Part shown: piece after piece, positions 39,707 through 49,161 of the stretch
Layout: every line of letters starts with the position of its first letter
Numbering within the stretch: position 1 is the first letter of the stretch
Assembly: GCF_000717645.1 (NCBI RefSeq)
Contig: NZ_JNZZ01000010.1
Location: forward strand, 124,001-188,000
Direction of reading: 5' to 3'
DNA: 64,000 nt
From: Streptomyces californicus
GTDB lineage: Bacteria > Actinomycetota > Actinomycetes > Streptomycetales > Streptomycetaceae
Notes under the pieces: generated by a model
What the model saw: the letters and a program-made list of their open reading frames with translations, nothing else
What the model was told of the DNA's origin: nothing
Databases searched by the model: none
Program-made: the position numbers and the translations under genes

Positions 39707-41014
39707 TCACGCCGGGGCGGGTGCCCCGGGTGCCCCGGAGGGCGCGGGGCCCGAGGGGGACAGCGGCGAGGTGAAGCGCACGGGCAGGGTGCCGAGCCCT
39801 TTGCTCCACGGCGAGTTGACCCACTTCAACTCGCTCTCGGGAACCGCAAGTTCCAAGTCCGGCAGCCGGTGCCGGATCGTGTCGACCGCCGTCCGGGTGA
39901 TCAGGCGGGCCGGATCCTGGGCGGGGCAGGTGTGGGGTCCCGCACCGAACGCCAGATGGGAGCGGTTGCCGACCACCGGGGCGCCGTCGGCCGGCAGGAC
40001 CTCCGGATCCGCGTTGGCCGCCGCCAGGCCCAGGATCAGCATGTCGCCGGCCCGGATGTCCTGACCGCCGAACCTCATGTCGCGCGTGGCGTAGCGGGCG
40101 GGGAAGTTCTGGGTGGGCGGGAAGCGCCACAGGACGAGGTCGAGCGCGTCGTCCACGCTGAGATGGCCGCCGCTGAGGGAGGAGCGCAGAGCGGGGTCGC
40201 ACAGCAGGACGCGTAGCGCGGTGGCGATCCAGTTCACCGTGGTCTGGTTGCCCGCGACGAACATGACCACGAGGTTGTGCAGCACCTCCTCGTCGGTGAG
40301 CCGCGCCGGGTGGTGCAGCAGCGAGGAGACGATGTCGTCGCCCCTCACCCGCCGCTTCCGCTCGATCAGCCCCTGCAGGATGGCTCCCATCCGGCGGCTG
40401 GCGTCGGCCGCCCCGCTGGTGGCGGACACCAGGCCGCCCACCGCGTCCACCAGCTCCCGGCCGGTCCGTTCGTCCAGCCCGAGCAGCCCGGCGATCACCC
40501 GCATCGGCAGCATGCGCGCGTAACCCGCGACGAGATCGGCCTCGCCCCGCGCGGCGAACCCGGCGATCAGGTCCTCGGCGGTGGACCGGACCCCGCGGCG
40601 CAGCTCGTGCCCGTTGATCCCGGCCAGCGCATCGGAGACGGCGGCGCGCATCCTGCGGTGCTGCTGCCCGTCCGCGAAGAGCAGCGCGGGCCGCCATCCG
40701 ACCATCGGCAGGATCGGCGCGTCGGCCGGCACCCGGCCCTCGCGCAGCCGGCTCCACCGGCGCGGGTCGTGCGAGAAGTCCTGTTCCTCGCGGGTCAGCC
40801 GCAGCAGTTCGCGGTGGCCCAGGACCAGCCAGGCGTCGATGCCGGGAGCGACGGACACCGGCGCCACCGGGCCGTGGGCGCCGCGCAGCGCCTCGTACAG
40901 CGCGGGCATCGCGTCGCCGTCGAGGCCGGGCCCGTACAGTCGGGCCGTCGTGGCGGGCGTGCCGCTCACGGGGCAGCCGGCGGCCTGTCCGGCCGTGGGG
41001 TGCGGCGTGCTCAT
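39707..41014 (-). CDS. cvnE: Cytochrome P450 without ExxR motif, CYP157-like
   Basis: 435 aa. I-helix FVAGNQTTVNW and heme loop FGAGPHTCPAQDPARL with the Cys are present. The K-helix, located by the following PP, reads LVLW instead of E-x-x-R, so both supposedly invariant residues are replaced. The CYP157 family of Streptomyces is the known exception to the ExxR rule and sits in conservons, which supports this assignment. It may act catalytically or as a partner of the adjacent CYP154. ATGA overlap with cvnD. Confidence 0.9.
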   Translation of the reverse strand: MSTPHPTAGQAAGCPVSGTPATTARLYGPGLDGDAMPALYEALRGAHGPVAPVSVAPGIDAWLVLGHRELLRLTREEQDFSHDPRRWSRLREGRVPADAPILPMVGWRPALLFADGQQHRRMRAAVSDALAGINGHELRRGVRSTAEDLIAGFAARGEADLVAGYARMLPMRVIAGLLGLDERTGRELVDAVGGLVSATSGAADASRRMGAILQGLIERKRRVRGDDIVSSLLHHPARLTDEEVLHNLVVMFVAGNQTTVNWIATALRVLLCDPALRSSLSGGHLSVDDALDLVLWRFPPTQNFPARYATRDMRFGGQDIRAGDMLILGLAAANADPEVLPADGAPVVGNRSHLAFGAGPHTCPAQDPARLITRTAVDTIRHRLPDLELAVPESELKWVNSPWSKGLGTLPVRFTSPLSPSGPAPSGAPGAPAPA

Positions 41015-41637
41015 GAGGACTCCGTGGCGACGTGGATGAGATGACGGACCAGGGCGATCAGCGCGCGGATCGACGAGGTCCGGTCCCGTGCGTCGCAGGT
41101 CACCAGCTCGGTGTCGGGCAGCAGGTCGAGGGCGGCACGGATGTCGTCGGCGTCGTACCGGGGGCCGGACGGGAAGACGTTGACGGCGACCGCGAACGGG
41201 AGGTCCAGGTCCTCCAGGTTGTCCAGGGCGTCGAAAGAGGCCGCCAGGTCCCGGGTGTCCACCAGCGCGAGCGCGCCGAGCGCCCCCTTGGCCAGATCCC
41301 GCCAGGCCGGCAGGAACCGCTGCTGGCCCGGCGTGCCGAACAGGTACAGGACGAGATCGCCGTCGATCGTCAGCCGGCCGAAGTCCAGGGCGACGGTGGT
41401 GGTCCTCTTGCCGCTGTCCACGTCGGGATCGACCCGGACGCCCGCCCGGGTCATCGACGCCTCGGTGGAGAGCGGTTCGATCTCCGACACCGTGCCGATC
41501 AGCGTCGTCTTGCCCACCCCCAGCGGGCCGACGACCAGGATCTTCGCGGCGCCCGCCACGTTCGAGTCGAGGTACTTCCCGCCGGCCGGCGGCGGATGCG
41601 CCCCGGCGAGGGTTTCAGAGGGAGCTTTCGAGACCAT
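41011..41637 (-). CDS. cvnD: Conservon GTPase CvnD
   Basis: 208 aa. Ras-like G domain: P-loop VVGPLGVGKTT, TTVALDFGRL (switch I region), and LFGTPGQQRF (DxxG equivalent changed to GTPGQ as is usual for this group). Forms part of the membrane-associated conservon complex thought to resemble G-protein signalling. The start overlaps the end of cvnC by 23 nt; the stop overlaps the P450 start. Confidence 0.93.
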   Translation of the reverse strand: MVSKAPSETLAGAHPPPAGGKYLDSNVAGAAKILVVGPLGVGKTTLIGTVSEIEPLSTEASMTRAGVRVDPDVDSGKRTTTVALDFGRLTIDGDLVLYLFGTPGQQRFLPAWRDLAKGALGALALVDTRDLAASFDALDNLEDLDLPFAVAVNVFPSGPRYDADDIRAALDLLPDTELVTCDARDRTSSIRALIALVRHLIHVATESS

Positions 41638-41977
41638 GGAGGACCTTTCTGAGCATGGTCACATCGGCGCGTTCGGCCGGCGGAATGGGCGGCCGGGTCA
41701 CGATCAGCCCCCAGCGGAGGAGGTCGGAGAGCAGCACCTGGACGACGGACGGGGGCTGGCCCAGATGGGCGGCCACCTCCGCGACCGAGATGAGTCCCTC
41801 GCACTGCTTCAGAATCGCGAGGTGCTCCGGCTGGAGGGCGGCGGGGAACGCCGCGTCCGCCGTCATCACGAGGGACTCCCAGGACAGCGGCTCGCCCTCG
41901 GACTCCGTGCGCCCGCGGGTGATGACGTACGGGCGGATCGCCGAGGCTCTCGGCGCCTCAGGCCGCTCCGCCGTCAC
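41615..41977 (-). CDS. cvnC: Conservon DUF742 protein CvnC
   Basis: 120 aa from a GTG in a GTGA overlap with cvnB. DUF742: RPYVITRGRTE at the N-terminus and a winged-helix-like end (LISVAEVAAHLGQPPSVVQV, LLSDLLRWGLIV). Part of the conservon signalling unit; exact role unknown. Confidence 0.92.
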   Translation of the reverse strand: MTAERPEAPRASAIRPYVITRGRTESEGEPLSWESLVMTADAAFPAALQPEHLAILKQCEGLISVAEVAAHLGQPPSVVQVLLSDLLRWGLIVTRPPIPPAERADVTMLRKVLHGLESSL

Positions 41978-42417
41978 GTCGCGGGGGCCTCGTCCCGGGG
42001 CAGGCTGCTCAGGTGTGCGCCGATCTTCGCCACCAGCAACTGCATCTGCTGGGCCACCAGGCCCACGTCCGCCTCCAGATCGGTGGCGACCCCCAGGTGC
42101 GCGCCCACCCCGGCGTGGGTGAAGAGCACGAACCCCTGGTCGGTCTCCATCATCAACTGGCGTGTCGTGGCTCCCCGTCCGAACAGCAGCGCGCCGGTGG
42201 ACCGGCCCGTCATGGTCATCGCCGCACAGGCCGCCGAGAGCGATTCCGCCTCCGCGACGCTCAGGCGGGCCACCGGGCCCGAGAGGTTCTCGGCGGAGTC
42301 GTGCCCCAGGCGCAGCCCGTCCTCGGACACCACCACGGCGTGCCGGACTCCCGGGATCTCGGTGAGGGGACGGAGCATCCACCCCAGGTCGGGGAGTCGA
42401 GTGATGGTTCCGGTCAC
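41974..42417 (-). CDS. cvnB: Conservon roadblock/LC7 protein CvnB
   Basis: 147 aa from a GTG in a GTGA overlap with cvnA. Roadblock/LC7 pattern: LTEIPGVRHAVVVSEDGLRL, then RQLMMETDQGFVLFTHAG. Roadblock proteins bind and regulate small GTPases, here presumably CvnD. Confidence 0.92.
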   Translation of the reverse strand: MTGTITRLPDLGWMLRPLTEIPGVRHAVVVSEDGLRLGHDSAENLSGPVARLSVAEAESLSAACAAMTMTGRSTGALLFGRGATTRQLMMETDQGFVLFTHAGVGAHLGVATDLEADVGLVAQQMQLLVAKIGAHLSSLPRDEAPAT

Positions 42418-43967
42418 GGTCGGCCTCCGTCGTGCTCGTGCGGGGTGGTGGGAAGGGGCTGTCCGCCGGGTGGGGACGGTTCGGCGTCCGCGTCGACGGC
42501 CGCCCGGCCGCGCAGCGTCCCGGATATGACGCCGGCGATCGAGGCGCGTGCGGCCTCCGGCGTCCAGGGTTCGGAGGGCGCGACGGCGGTCGGCGGGCCG
42601 GGGGCCGCATGCCGTGCGGGGGACGCGGCGCGGGGGGCGCCGCGTCGGCTGCGCCGCTGGGGCAGAGCGGCCAGGGCGGTTTCGCCGGCCGGCTCGGCGG
42701 CGTCGTCGCGCACCGGGACCGGGGGAGCGGAGGGCTCGGCCCGCTCGGCCGCCGGCCGGCGGTGCGCGGCGGGGGCGGGCAGCGGGTCGGTCAGCAGCCG
42801 GAAGGGTACGAACATCACCGCGCGGGTGCCGCCGTACGCCGAGGACCCGCTCAGCTCCACGGTGAAGCCCAGCTCCCGGCTCCAGCGTCCGACGCAGGTC
42901 AGGCCGAGCCGGGGCACCGCGCCCAGCCGGGTCAGGTCCAGGTCGTCGCGGAGCCGGCCGAGGGCCTGGTCCAGGACGTCCGGCGGCATCCCGAGCCCGG
43001 CGTCGTCGATCTCGACGACCGCGCCGGCGCCCACCTCCCGCACGCTGACGACCACGGGGGAGCTGGAGGGGGAGAACACCGTGGCGTTCTCCAGCAGTTC
43101 GGCGATGGAGTGCATCAGGCCCTCCGCGGCCGGGGCCACCGCGTACAGGTTCTGGCCGCCGTGCACCTCGATCCGCCCGAACTCCACGATCCGGGACTGG
43201 GCGCCCCGTACGCAGTCGTAGAGCGAGACCGGCCGGGGCTCCCGGCGGGTGGGCCAGATTCCGCACATCACCAGGAGGGTCTGCGCCTTGCGGGTCATCT
43301 GCGACGCGGCGTGGTCGGCCTTCATCACGTTCGCCATCAGGAGAGGGTCCTCGATGGCGCGTTCGACCTCGTCCAGGACCTGCTGCTGCACGGTCGCCAT
43401 CACGTGCATGGTGCGGGCGACGGATTCGAAGGCGGTCTGCACCGAGTCGCGCAGGGCGCGCTCGCGGTGCAGGGCCGCGTCCGAGCCGAGTGTGACGACG
43501 ACCGAGTCCAGCGCCCGCGCGAACTCCGCGCCCGTCCTCTCCGGCGGTGCCAACGGCCCCGGCACGCCGTCGAGCCGCCGTCCGGTGTGGAGCCGCTCGA
43601 CGATGGCCGGAACGCGTACCGCGGCCAGGTGCGCCACCTCGGCGCCCCGCGCGTCGGCCACGCCGGCCTCCTGCGTACGGTGCGCGCGTTCGGCGGACAG
43701 CCGCCTGGCGAGAACCAGAATTCCGGCGGTCATCAGGACGACGGCCGCGGCACAGGCTCCAGCGAGGACGTGGCGCCAGGCCGCGTCGGCGGCGGCGGCG
43801 CCCCACCCCGCGCCGGCGGCGGCCGACAGGGCGGCCGTCCATCCGATGACCGTGGCGCCCGCACCCGCGCCGCGCCGGGACTCCCTCGACGGTCGGCTCA
43901 CCGGTGCTGCCTCGACCTGACGTATTTGCGGAGACCGGTGCCAGCCACGAGAAGCGAAACCTTTCAC
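42414..43967 (-). CDS. cvnA: Conservon sensor histidine-kinase-like protein CvnA
   Basis: 517 aa. Two membrane helices near the N-terminus (GATVIGWTAALSAAAGAGWG and GACAAAVVLMTAGILVLARR) are followed by a coiled helical region and an HATPase domain (IAELLENATVFSPSSSPV N-box; IDDAGLGMPPDVL G1). No receiver-transferring His box is clear, as in other CvnA proteins. The C-terminal ~130 residues are Pro/Ala/Arg-rich and probably disordered. First gene of the conservon operon A-B-C-D-P450-P450. Confidence 0.92.
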   Translation of the reverse strand: MKGFASRGWHRSPQIRQVEAAPVSRPSRESRRGAGAGATVIGWTAALSAAAGAGWGAAAADAAWRHVLAGACAAAVVLMTAGILVLARRLSAERAHRTQEAGVADARGAEVAHLAAVRVPAIVERLHTGRRLDGVPGPLAPPERTGAEFARALDSVVVTLGSDAALHRERALRDSVQTAFESVARTMHVMATVQQQVLDEVERAIEDPLLMANVMKADHAASQMTRKAQTLLVMCGIWPTRREPRPVSLYDCVRGAQSRIVEFGRIEVHGGQNLYAVAPAAEGLMHSIAELLENATVFSPSSSPVVVSVREVGAGAVVEIDDAGLGMPPDVLDQALGRLRDDLDLTRLGAVPRLGLTCVGRWSRELGFTVELSGSSAYGGTRAVMFVPFRLLTDPLPAPAAHRRPAAERAEPSAPPVPVRDDAAEPAGETALAALPQRRSRRGAPRAASPARHAAPGPPTAVAPSEPWTPEAARASIAGVISGTLRGRAAVDADAEPSPPGGQPLPTTPHEHDGGRP

Positions 43968-44129
43968 GATGCATCGAACCCTCGTTCGGTCCCGAGGGCA
44001 TGCAAAGCGTAGGTCAACTGGCCGGAATGATGGAGGTGTTGACCCTTTTCGGTCACGCCGGGCGGCCGGGAATGGCTCGTTGACGCCCCTGAGTCGTACG
44101 CCCGCGCGCTGTACGCCCGCGCGCCCTGC

Positions 44130-44159
44130 GCCCGCGTGGCCCGTGCCCGCGTGGCCCGT
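44130..44159. repeat. Tandem 15-bp direct repeat
   Basis: GCCCGCGTGGCCCGT occurs twice back to back between cvnA and the next P450, within a longer low-complexity run of GCCCGCG words. Probably replication slippage. Confidence 0.6.
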
Positions 44160-44189
44160 GCCCCCTCCGCCGTACGCCCGGCCCCGACG

Positions 44190-45422
44190 TCAGCCCAGCG
44201 ACGGCCGCAGCCGTACCGGCAGGCTCTGGTGGCCGTTGCTGATCAGGGACGGGAGCGGCTTCAGTTCGGCCGCCGGGACGGCCAGTTCGGCGTCGGGGAA
44301 GCGGTCGAAGAACTGCTGGAGGACCGTGGCGACCTCCAGACGGGCCAGTGGGGCGCCGAGGCAGAAGTGAACGCCGTGGCCGAAGGCCAGGTGGTCCTTG
44401 GTGGGGCGGGTGGGATCGAAGCTGTCGGCGGTCTCCCCGTGCCAGCCGGGGTGGCGGTTGGCGGCGGCGTACGAGGCGAGGATCGCCTCGCCCCGGGCGA
44501 TCTTCCCGCCGCCGGGCAGGGGGATGTCCGAGACGGCGTAGCGCAGCGGCAGGTGCTTGACGGCGGGCTCGTGGCGCAGGGTCTCCTCGACGACGCCGTG
44601 CCAGTCGGCACGGCCCGCCCGCAGATGGGCGAGGTGGGCGGGGTCGGTCAGCAGGGCGGTGATCGCCTGGTCGATCACGTTGACCGTGGTGTCGTAGCCC
44701 GCGGAGATCATCAGGAGCAGGGTGTCGCGCAGTTCCTCGTCGGTGAGGCCGCCGCCGTCGCCCTCCTCGTCGCGGGAGGCGATGAGGAGCGAGGTCATGT
44801 CGTCGCCGGGCTCCGAGCGCTTGGAGTCGATCAGGGCGTTCAGCGCACCGTACAGGGAGGCCGTGTTGGCGGTGGCCTCCTCGACGGTCAGGGTGGTGTC
44901 GAACACGCCGTCCACCACGGCGCGGAATCCGTCGAGCCGGCCCTCGGGCACGCCCATGAGCTTGCCGATCACCGCGATCGGCAGGGGGTGGGCCAGCTCC
45001 TGGCGCAGGTCGGCCACCTCGCCGGCGGGCCGGGAGGCGAGCTCGTCCAGGAGCCTCCCGACGACCTTCTCCACCGAGGTGCGCAGCTCCTGGACGCGGC
45101 GGGCGCTGAACGCCGGCGCCACGATGCGCCGCAGCCTGCGGTGGTCCCCGCCGTACGCGGTGAACATGTTGTTCACCGCGACCCAGAGCGCGAGCGGCCA
45201 GGTGGCCACCGTCTCGGCGAAGGCGGGCCAGTGGGCCCTGGCGTCCTTGGAGACCTGCGGGCTGGTGAGGAGCTCCTTGAGGAGGACGGGGTCCGTGACG
45301 GACCACGCGGTCACTCCGAGGACGTCCACCCGGGTCGCGGGACCGCGCTCGCGCAGGGCCCGGTACTCCGCGTGGCGGTCGGAGCCGGAGGGGTCGAGGG
45401 CGAGGATCGGCTGCTCGGGCAT
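44190..45422 (-). CDS. Cytochrome P450
   Basis: 410 aa; the ATG preceded by GGAGGA 6 nt upstream was chosen over one 15 nt earlier. Complete motif set: I-helix [10 protein letters not shown], ExxR in EETLRHEP, and heme loop [15 protein letters not shown]. It is similar in length and layout to the CYP154-like protein at 38383, so the two may have arisen by duplication. Separated from cvnA by ~220 bp of low-complexity DNA, so probably its own transcript. Substrate unknown. Confidence 0.92.
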   Translation of the reverse strand: MPEQPILALDPSGSDRHAEYRALRERGPATRVDVLGVTAWSVTDPVLLKELLTSPQVSKDARAHWPAFAETVATWPLALWVAVNNMFTAYGGDHRRLRRIVAPAFSARRVQELRTSVEKVVGRLLDELASRPAGEVADLRQELAHPLPIAVIGKLMGVPEGRLDGFRAVVDGVFDTTLTVEEATANTASLYGALNALIDSKRSEPGDDMTSLLIASRDEEGDGGGLTDEELRDTLLLMISAGYDTTVNVIDQAITALLTDPAHLAHLRAGRADWHGVVEETLRHEPAVKHLPLRYAVSDIPLPGGGKIARGEAILASYAAANRHPGWHGETADSFDPTRPTKDHLAFGHGVHFCLGAPLARLEVATVLQQFFDRFPDAELAVPAAELKPLPSLISNGHQSLPVRLRPSLG

Positions 45423-45821
45423 GGTGGGGTCCTCCATCGGGAGAGGGTGCGGAGAAGGGGGCGAGGCTCCGGAGCGCGGTGCGTGGCGGGGCCCCGCGGT
45501 CGGCGCGGACCCGGCAGGCCGTCCCGTGCGGTCCGCCGGAGGAGGCGGAAGGCCGCCGTCCGGAGTCCGGTGCGGGCGGCCGACGGGAAGGGCATGGCCG
45601 AACCCTATGGGGAAGGGCCGACCCGCGTACGGGAAAACCGGTCTGAGGGCTGGTCAGCGGCGGTACGCCGCCCAGTTCCCGGCCGCGTTCCAGGGCGCTC
45701 GTCGGCGGGGCCTCACCCCCATGGCCCTATTGGTCTGGACCTCCGTGGGCCGCCTGCTACCGTCGGCCGTGAAGATCGCGGCGACGGTGGAAACGTGGCG
45801 ACGGTGAAGAGGGGTAGCGCG
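45423..45821. promoter_or_regulatory. 399-bp divergent region between P450 and lactonase genes
   Basis: No gene supported. Contains a candidate DasR-type site at 45729-45744 and the presumed promoters of both neighbours. Confidence 0.4.
45729..45744. promoter_or_regulatory. dre-like (DasR-type) site
   Basis: ATTGGTCTGGACCTCC agrees at 12 of 16 positions with the DasR-responsive element ACTGGTCTAGACCACT, including the GGTCT-GACC core. It lies ~78 bp before the lactonase ATG. Match judged by eye. Confidence 0.4.
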
Positions 45822-46886
45822 ATGGTCGGCAACAGCGCCGGGCGGGCATTCGTAGGGTCGTTCACCTCGGCGGGCGGGCTCGGCATCACCGCCGCCGCCG
45901 TGGACCGGGACACCGGAGCGCTGACCGTGCTCGGCTCCACGGACGCCGTGCCCGACCCCTCCTTCCTCGCGATCGGCGCCCGCGACGGCGAAACGGTTCT
46001 GTACGCCGTCGGCGAGAGCGCCCCGGGCGTCGCCGCCGCCTTCTCCGCCGACGGGGACGTCCCCGCCCTGCTGGGCTCCGTCCAGGCCGTCGGCGGCGAC
46101 GGGCCCACCCATCTGGCGCTTGCCGCGAACCACCTGGTCACGGCCAACTACACCTCCGGCAGCGTCACCGCGCTGCCCGTCCTCGACGACGGGGCGCTCG
46201 GGCCCGCCTCCGACGTCCTGCGGTACGAGGGCAGCGGCCCGGACCCCGACCGGCAGGAGGGCCCGCACGCCCACCAGGTGCTCGCCGACCCCTCCGGGGC
46301 CTGGGTGGTCGGGGTGGACCTCGGCACCGACGCGGTGCGCGTCTGCGCCCTCGACCCCGCGACCGGCTCGCTGACCCTGCACAGTGAGACCGCGCTGCGG
46401 CCCGGCACCGGGCCGCGCCACCTGGCCTTCCACCCCTCGGGCTCGCTCGCCTACGTCCTCGGCGAGCTGGAGCCCGTCCTCACCGTGTGCCGCTGGGACG
46501 CGGCGGCGGGCCGCCTCGACGTCCTCGGGGAGGCGCCGGTGCTGCCCGAGGACGTCGAGGCGGCCGACGACGCGGGGCGCACCTACCCGTCCGAGGTGGT
46601 CGTCGCGCACGACGGACGCTTCCTGTGGACCGCCAACCGCGGCCACGACAGCATCTCCGTCCTCACCCTCGACGAGAGCGGCGAGAAGGCCGCCCTGGTG
46701 GCCACCGTCGGCTGCGGCGGGCACTGGCCGCGCGACCTCACCCTCGACCCGAGCGGCCAGTGGCTGTACGCGGCCAACGAGCGGTCCGGGAACGTCAGCT
46801 GGTTCGCCGTGGACGCCCAGACCGGCATCCCGCGGCACGCCGGCTCCATCGACGTCCCCGCGGCCTCCTGCGTCGTCCTCCTCTGA
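45822..46886 (+). CDS. Beta-propeller lactonase family protein (6-phosphogluconolactonase-like)
   Basis: 354 aa; ATG with GAGGGG 7 nt upstream. Repeated blade motifs typical of the YbhE/Pgl propeller: RAFVGSFTSAGGLGITAAAV, PRHLAFHPSGSLAYVLGE, PSEVVVAHDGRFLWTANRGH and PRDLTLDPSGQWLYAANERS. No signal peptide, so cytosolic. The E. coli relative hydrolyses 6-phosphogluconolactone, but many actinobacterial members have unproven substrates. Followed by a very strong hairpin. Confidence 0.88.
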   Translation: MVGNSAGRAFVGSFTSAGGLGITAAAVDRDTGALTVLGSTDAVPDPSFLAIGARDGETVLYAVGESAPGVAAAFSADGDVPALLGSVQAVGGDGPTHLALAANHLVTANYTSGSVTALPVLDDGALGPASDVLRYEGSGPDPDRQEGPHAHQVLADPSGAWVVGVDLGTDAVRVCALDPATGSLTLHSETALRPGTGPRHLAFHPSGSLAYVLGELEPVLTVCRWDAAAGRLDVLGEAPVLPEDVEAADDAGRTYPSEVVVAHDGRFLWTANRGHDSISVLTLDESGEKAALVATVGCGGHWPRDLTLDPSGQWLYAANERSGNVSWFAVDAQTGIPRHAGSIDVPAASCVVLL

Positions 46887-46902
46887 CGGCGGCCGCCCCG
46901 GC

Positions 46903-46960
46903 ACAGCGTGACGGGCCCGGACCGAAGGAGATCTCCTCCGGTCCGGGCCCGTCACGCTGT
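46903..46960. terminator. 58-bp near-perfect palindromic terminator
   Basis: Symmetry around 46931/46932 with 28 of 29 pairs matching; only A46925/C46938 fails. Left arm begins ACAGCGTGACGGGCCCGGAC and the centre is AGGAGATCTCCT. It sits between convergent genes and should stop transcription from both sides. Confidence 0.85.
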
Positions 46961-46992
46961 CCGGCTTCCCGCGCCGCCGCGACGGCGTCCGG

Positions 46993-47916
46993 TCAGTGAG
47001 CCTGGGCGCCCTGCGGCGTCGCCGGCGTGATGCCCAGCTTCGTCGCGTACAGCGAGAGGACGAGCTTGCCGATCGCCGGGTACGCGCCGAGCGGCTCGGC
47101 CGTCGCGCAGCCCGCCTCCTTCGCGGCGGCGTCCAGCAGACCGGGGTCGACCTCCGGGCCCACCAGGTACGGCGCCAGCGCCAGCTGGGCGGAGCCGGAG
47201 CCCTGCAGCTGCTCCGCGATCGAGGTGACCGAACCCTCCACGTCCAGCGCGGCGGCCATCACCGGGACCGCGAGCCGGGCGGCCAGCAGCATGCCGGTGA
47301 TCCCGGCGGCCCGCACCGCCTCCTCGCCGCCCACGGTGACCAGCACGATGCCGTCGGCCGCGGTGGCCACCGTGAACAGCCTGGCCCGGTCGGCGCGCGC
47401 CAGCCCGGCCTCCGACAGCCGTACGTGCAGGGCCTCGGCGAGCAGCGGGTGCGGGCCGAGCACATCGGTCAGCTCGGACTGCGTGCCGCTCTCCATCACC
47501 GCTTGCCGTATCCGGCGGAGCAGCGCGCTGTCGGGGCCCGCGAGCAGCGGGACGACGACGGCGGGCGGGCCGGAGGGCTCGGCGACCTCACGCCCGACGG
47601 CGACGGCCTGCTCGTAGCGTGCGACGCGCTCGGCGGCGGTGCGGGTGAGGACGGTGGCGAGGGTCGGGTACTCGGCGTCGTCGCCGTCCACGTAGCCGAT
47701 CACGGCGTTCAGGCCGGGCAGCTCGGAACGGGCGATGCTGATCACCTCTTCGGCCAGGCCGCGCGTGGCCGAGGAGGGGGTACCGGGAACGGCGAGGACG
47801 AGGGCGGCCGCGCCCTCGGGTGCGACCACGGGCTCCGGGCGGCGGTGCCGTCCGGACTGGCGAGGTCGCGGCATTCGTACAGGCAGGCCGGAAGCGGGCC
47901 CAGTGGGGGTGCTCAT
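46993..47916 (-). CDS. CbiX/sirohydrochlorin-chelatase-like protein
   Basis: 307 aa. Two tandem chelatase half-domains are recognisable: LVLAVPGTPSSATRGLAEEV and GPHPLLAEALHVRLSEAG, PYLVGPEVDPGLLD. In active CbiX the first half begins with GHGSRD carrying a metal-binding His; here the position reads VPGTPS, so that His is lost, although the second-half GPHPLL His remains. It may be an inactive or altered relative. No tetrapyrrole genes are next to it. The first 35 residues are basic and Pro-rich. Confidence 0.75.
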   Translation of the reverse strand: MSTPTGPASGLPVRMPRPRQSGRHRRPEPVVAPEGAAALVLAVPGTPSSATRGLAEEVISIARSELPGLNAVIGYVDGDDAEYPTLATVLTRTAAERVARYEQAVAVGREVAEPSGPPAVVVPLLAGPDSALLRRIRQAVMESGTQSELTDVLGPHPLLAEALHVRLSEAGLARADRARLFTVATAADGIVLVTVGGEEAVRAAGITGMLLAARLAVPVMAAALDVEGSVTSIAEQLQGSGSAQLALAPYLVGPEVDPGLLDAAAKEAGCATAEPLGAYPAIGKLVLSLYATKLGITPATPQGAQAH

Positions 47917-48102
47917 GGCGCCGCATGCTACTGGTTTTGCCTGCCCCTCTGTTCGGGGAGGGTCCGGTCGAGCGTTAACTATCCGCTTATGTCCGATGAG
48001 GGATGAACGGCTGGAGTGTCCGTTTCTGTCGGTCCGTTGTGCCCCGGTCTCCGCCCGCCCTGCTCCCCGCTCCGCCGCCGCGGGCCGCGCCGCCGCTCCC
48101 GC

Positions 48103-49161
48103 TCAGCCGCGCCGTCCGGCCGGGCCCTCCCGGGGGACGAAGAGCATCGTCGGATGGAGCGGCAGCCGCAGCTCGTCGGAGGCGAGGGCCTGCGCGATCC
48201 GGAGTGCGCCGGTCAGCGGGTCTCCCTCCGGCGAGGTCACCCGCGCCCCCGGCGCCAGCAGCGCCAGCTCCTCCCGTACGGGGGCGACCAGCGGCTCACC
48301 CATCCGGAACAGGCCCCCGGTCAGGGCCACTTCGCCGGTGGCCTCCCGCGCGCCGTCCGTCCCGGCTGTCGTCGGGCACACGGCCGCCGCCGCTTCCGCG
48401 ACATGACCGGCGGCCTGCCGCAGAATGCCGGCGGCGATTGCGTCCGCTCCGGCGCACGCCGCCACCTCCGGCGCGAACGACGCGAGCACGGCCGGCCGGT
48501 CCGAACGCGGATACAGCAGCCCCGGAAGCTCCTCCGCCGGACCGAACACGGCCCGCAGCCGCTCCAGCAGGGCGGGCGAACCACCCCGCCGTCCGTCGTG
48601 CGCGCGCATCGCCGCGTCCAGCCCCGCGCGGCCGATCCACGCACCGCCACCGCTGTCACCCAGAAGGTGACCCCAGCCGTCGGCCCTGCGCCACTCCTTC
48701 AGGTCCGTCCCGAGGGCGATCATGCCCGTGCCGCCCGCCACGACCGCCCCGGGGCGCTGCCCCACCGCGCCCGCGTACGCCGTCACGGCGTCGGCCGCCA
48801 GCGCCACCCGGCGTACACCCAGGGCGTCCGCGAGCGCGCCGGGCAGCTCCGCCCGCAGCCGCTCGCCCAGCGTGGCCATCCCGGCGGCCCCGATCGCCAG
48901 CGCCGCGACCCCGCCCGTACCGGCGCCGTCGGCCGCGGAGGGGCCCGCCTGCCGCAACAGCTCCCGGGCCGCCGGCAGGACCTGCTCCAGCAGATGCCCG
49001 GCGTCGATACCGCCCGTACCCGTCCGCACCGGCTTCGCGCAGAGGGCCGTGGACAGCGGGCCGGACGTTCCCACCCGGCCCAGCGCCACCCGCAGCCCGG
49101 AGCCCCCGGAGTCGACGCCGAGGACGTACGCGCCGGAGGCCGCCGGGACCGCCGGGGTCAC
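48103..49161 (-). CDS. BadF/BadG/BcrA-type ATPase, N-acetylglucosamine-kinase-like
   Basis: 352 aa from a GTG overlapping the UDG stop (GTGA). ASKHA-fold motifs: [16 protein letters not shown] (phosphate-1), [12 protein letters not shown] and [20 protein letters not shown]. Eukaryotic-type GlcNAc kinases share this signature. It likely phosphorylates an amino sugar in the cytosol, for example from cell-wall or chitin turnover; substrate not proven. Confidence 0.85.
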   Translation of the reverse strand: MTPAVPAASGAYVLGVDSGGSGLRVALGRVGTSGPLSTALCAKPVRTGTGGIDAGHLLEQVLPAARELLRQAGPSAADGAGTGGVAALAIGAAGMATLGERLRAELPGALADALGVRRVALAADAVTAYAGAVGQRPGAVVAGGTGMIALGTDLKEWRRADGWGHLLGDSGGGAWIGRAGLDAAMRAHDGRRGGSPALLERLRAVFGPAEELPGLLYPRSDRPAVLASFAPEVAACAGADAIAAGILRQAAGHVAEAAAAVCPTTAGTDGAREATGEVALTGGLFRMGEPLVAPVREELALLAPGARVTSPEGDPLTGALRIAQALASDELRLPLHPTMLFVPREGPAGRRG

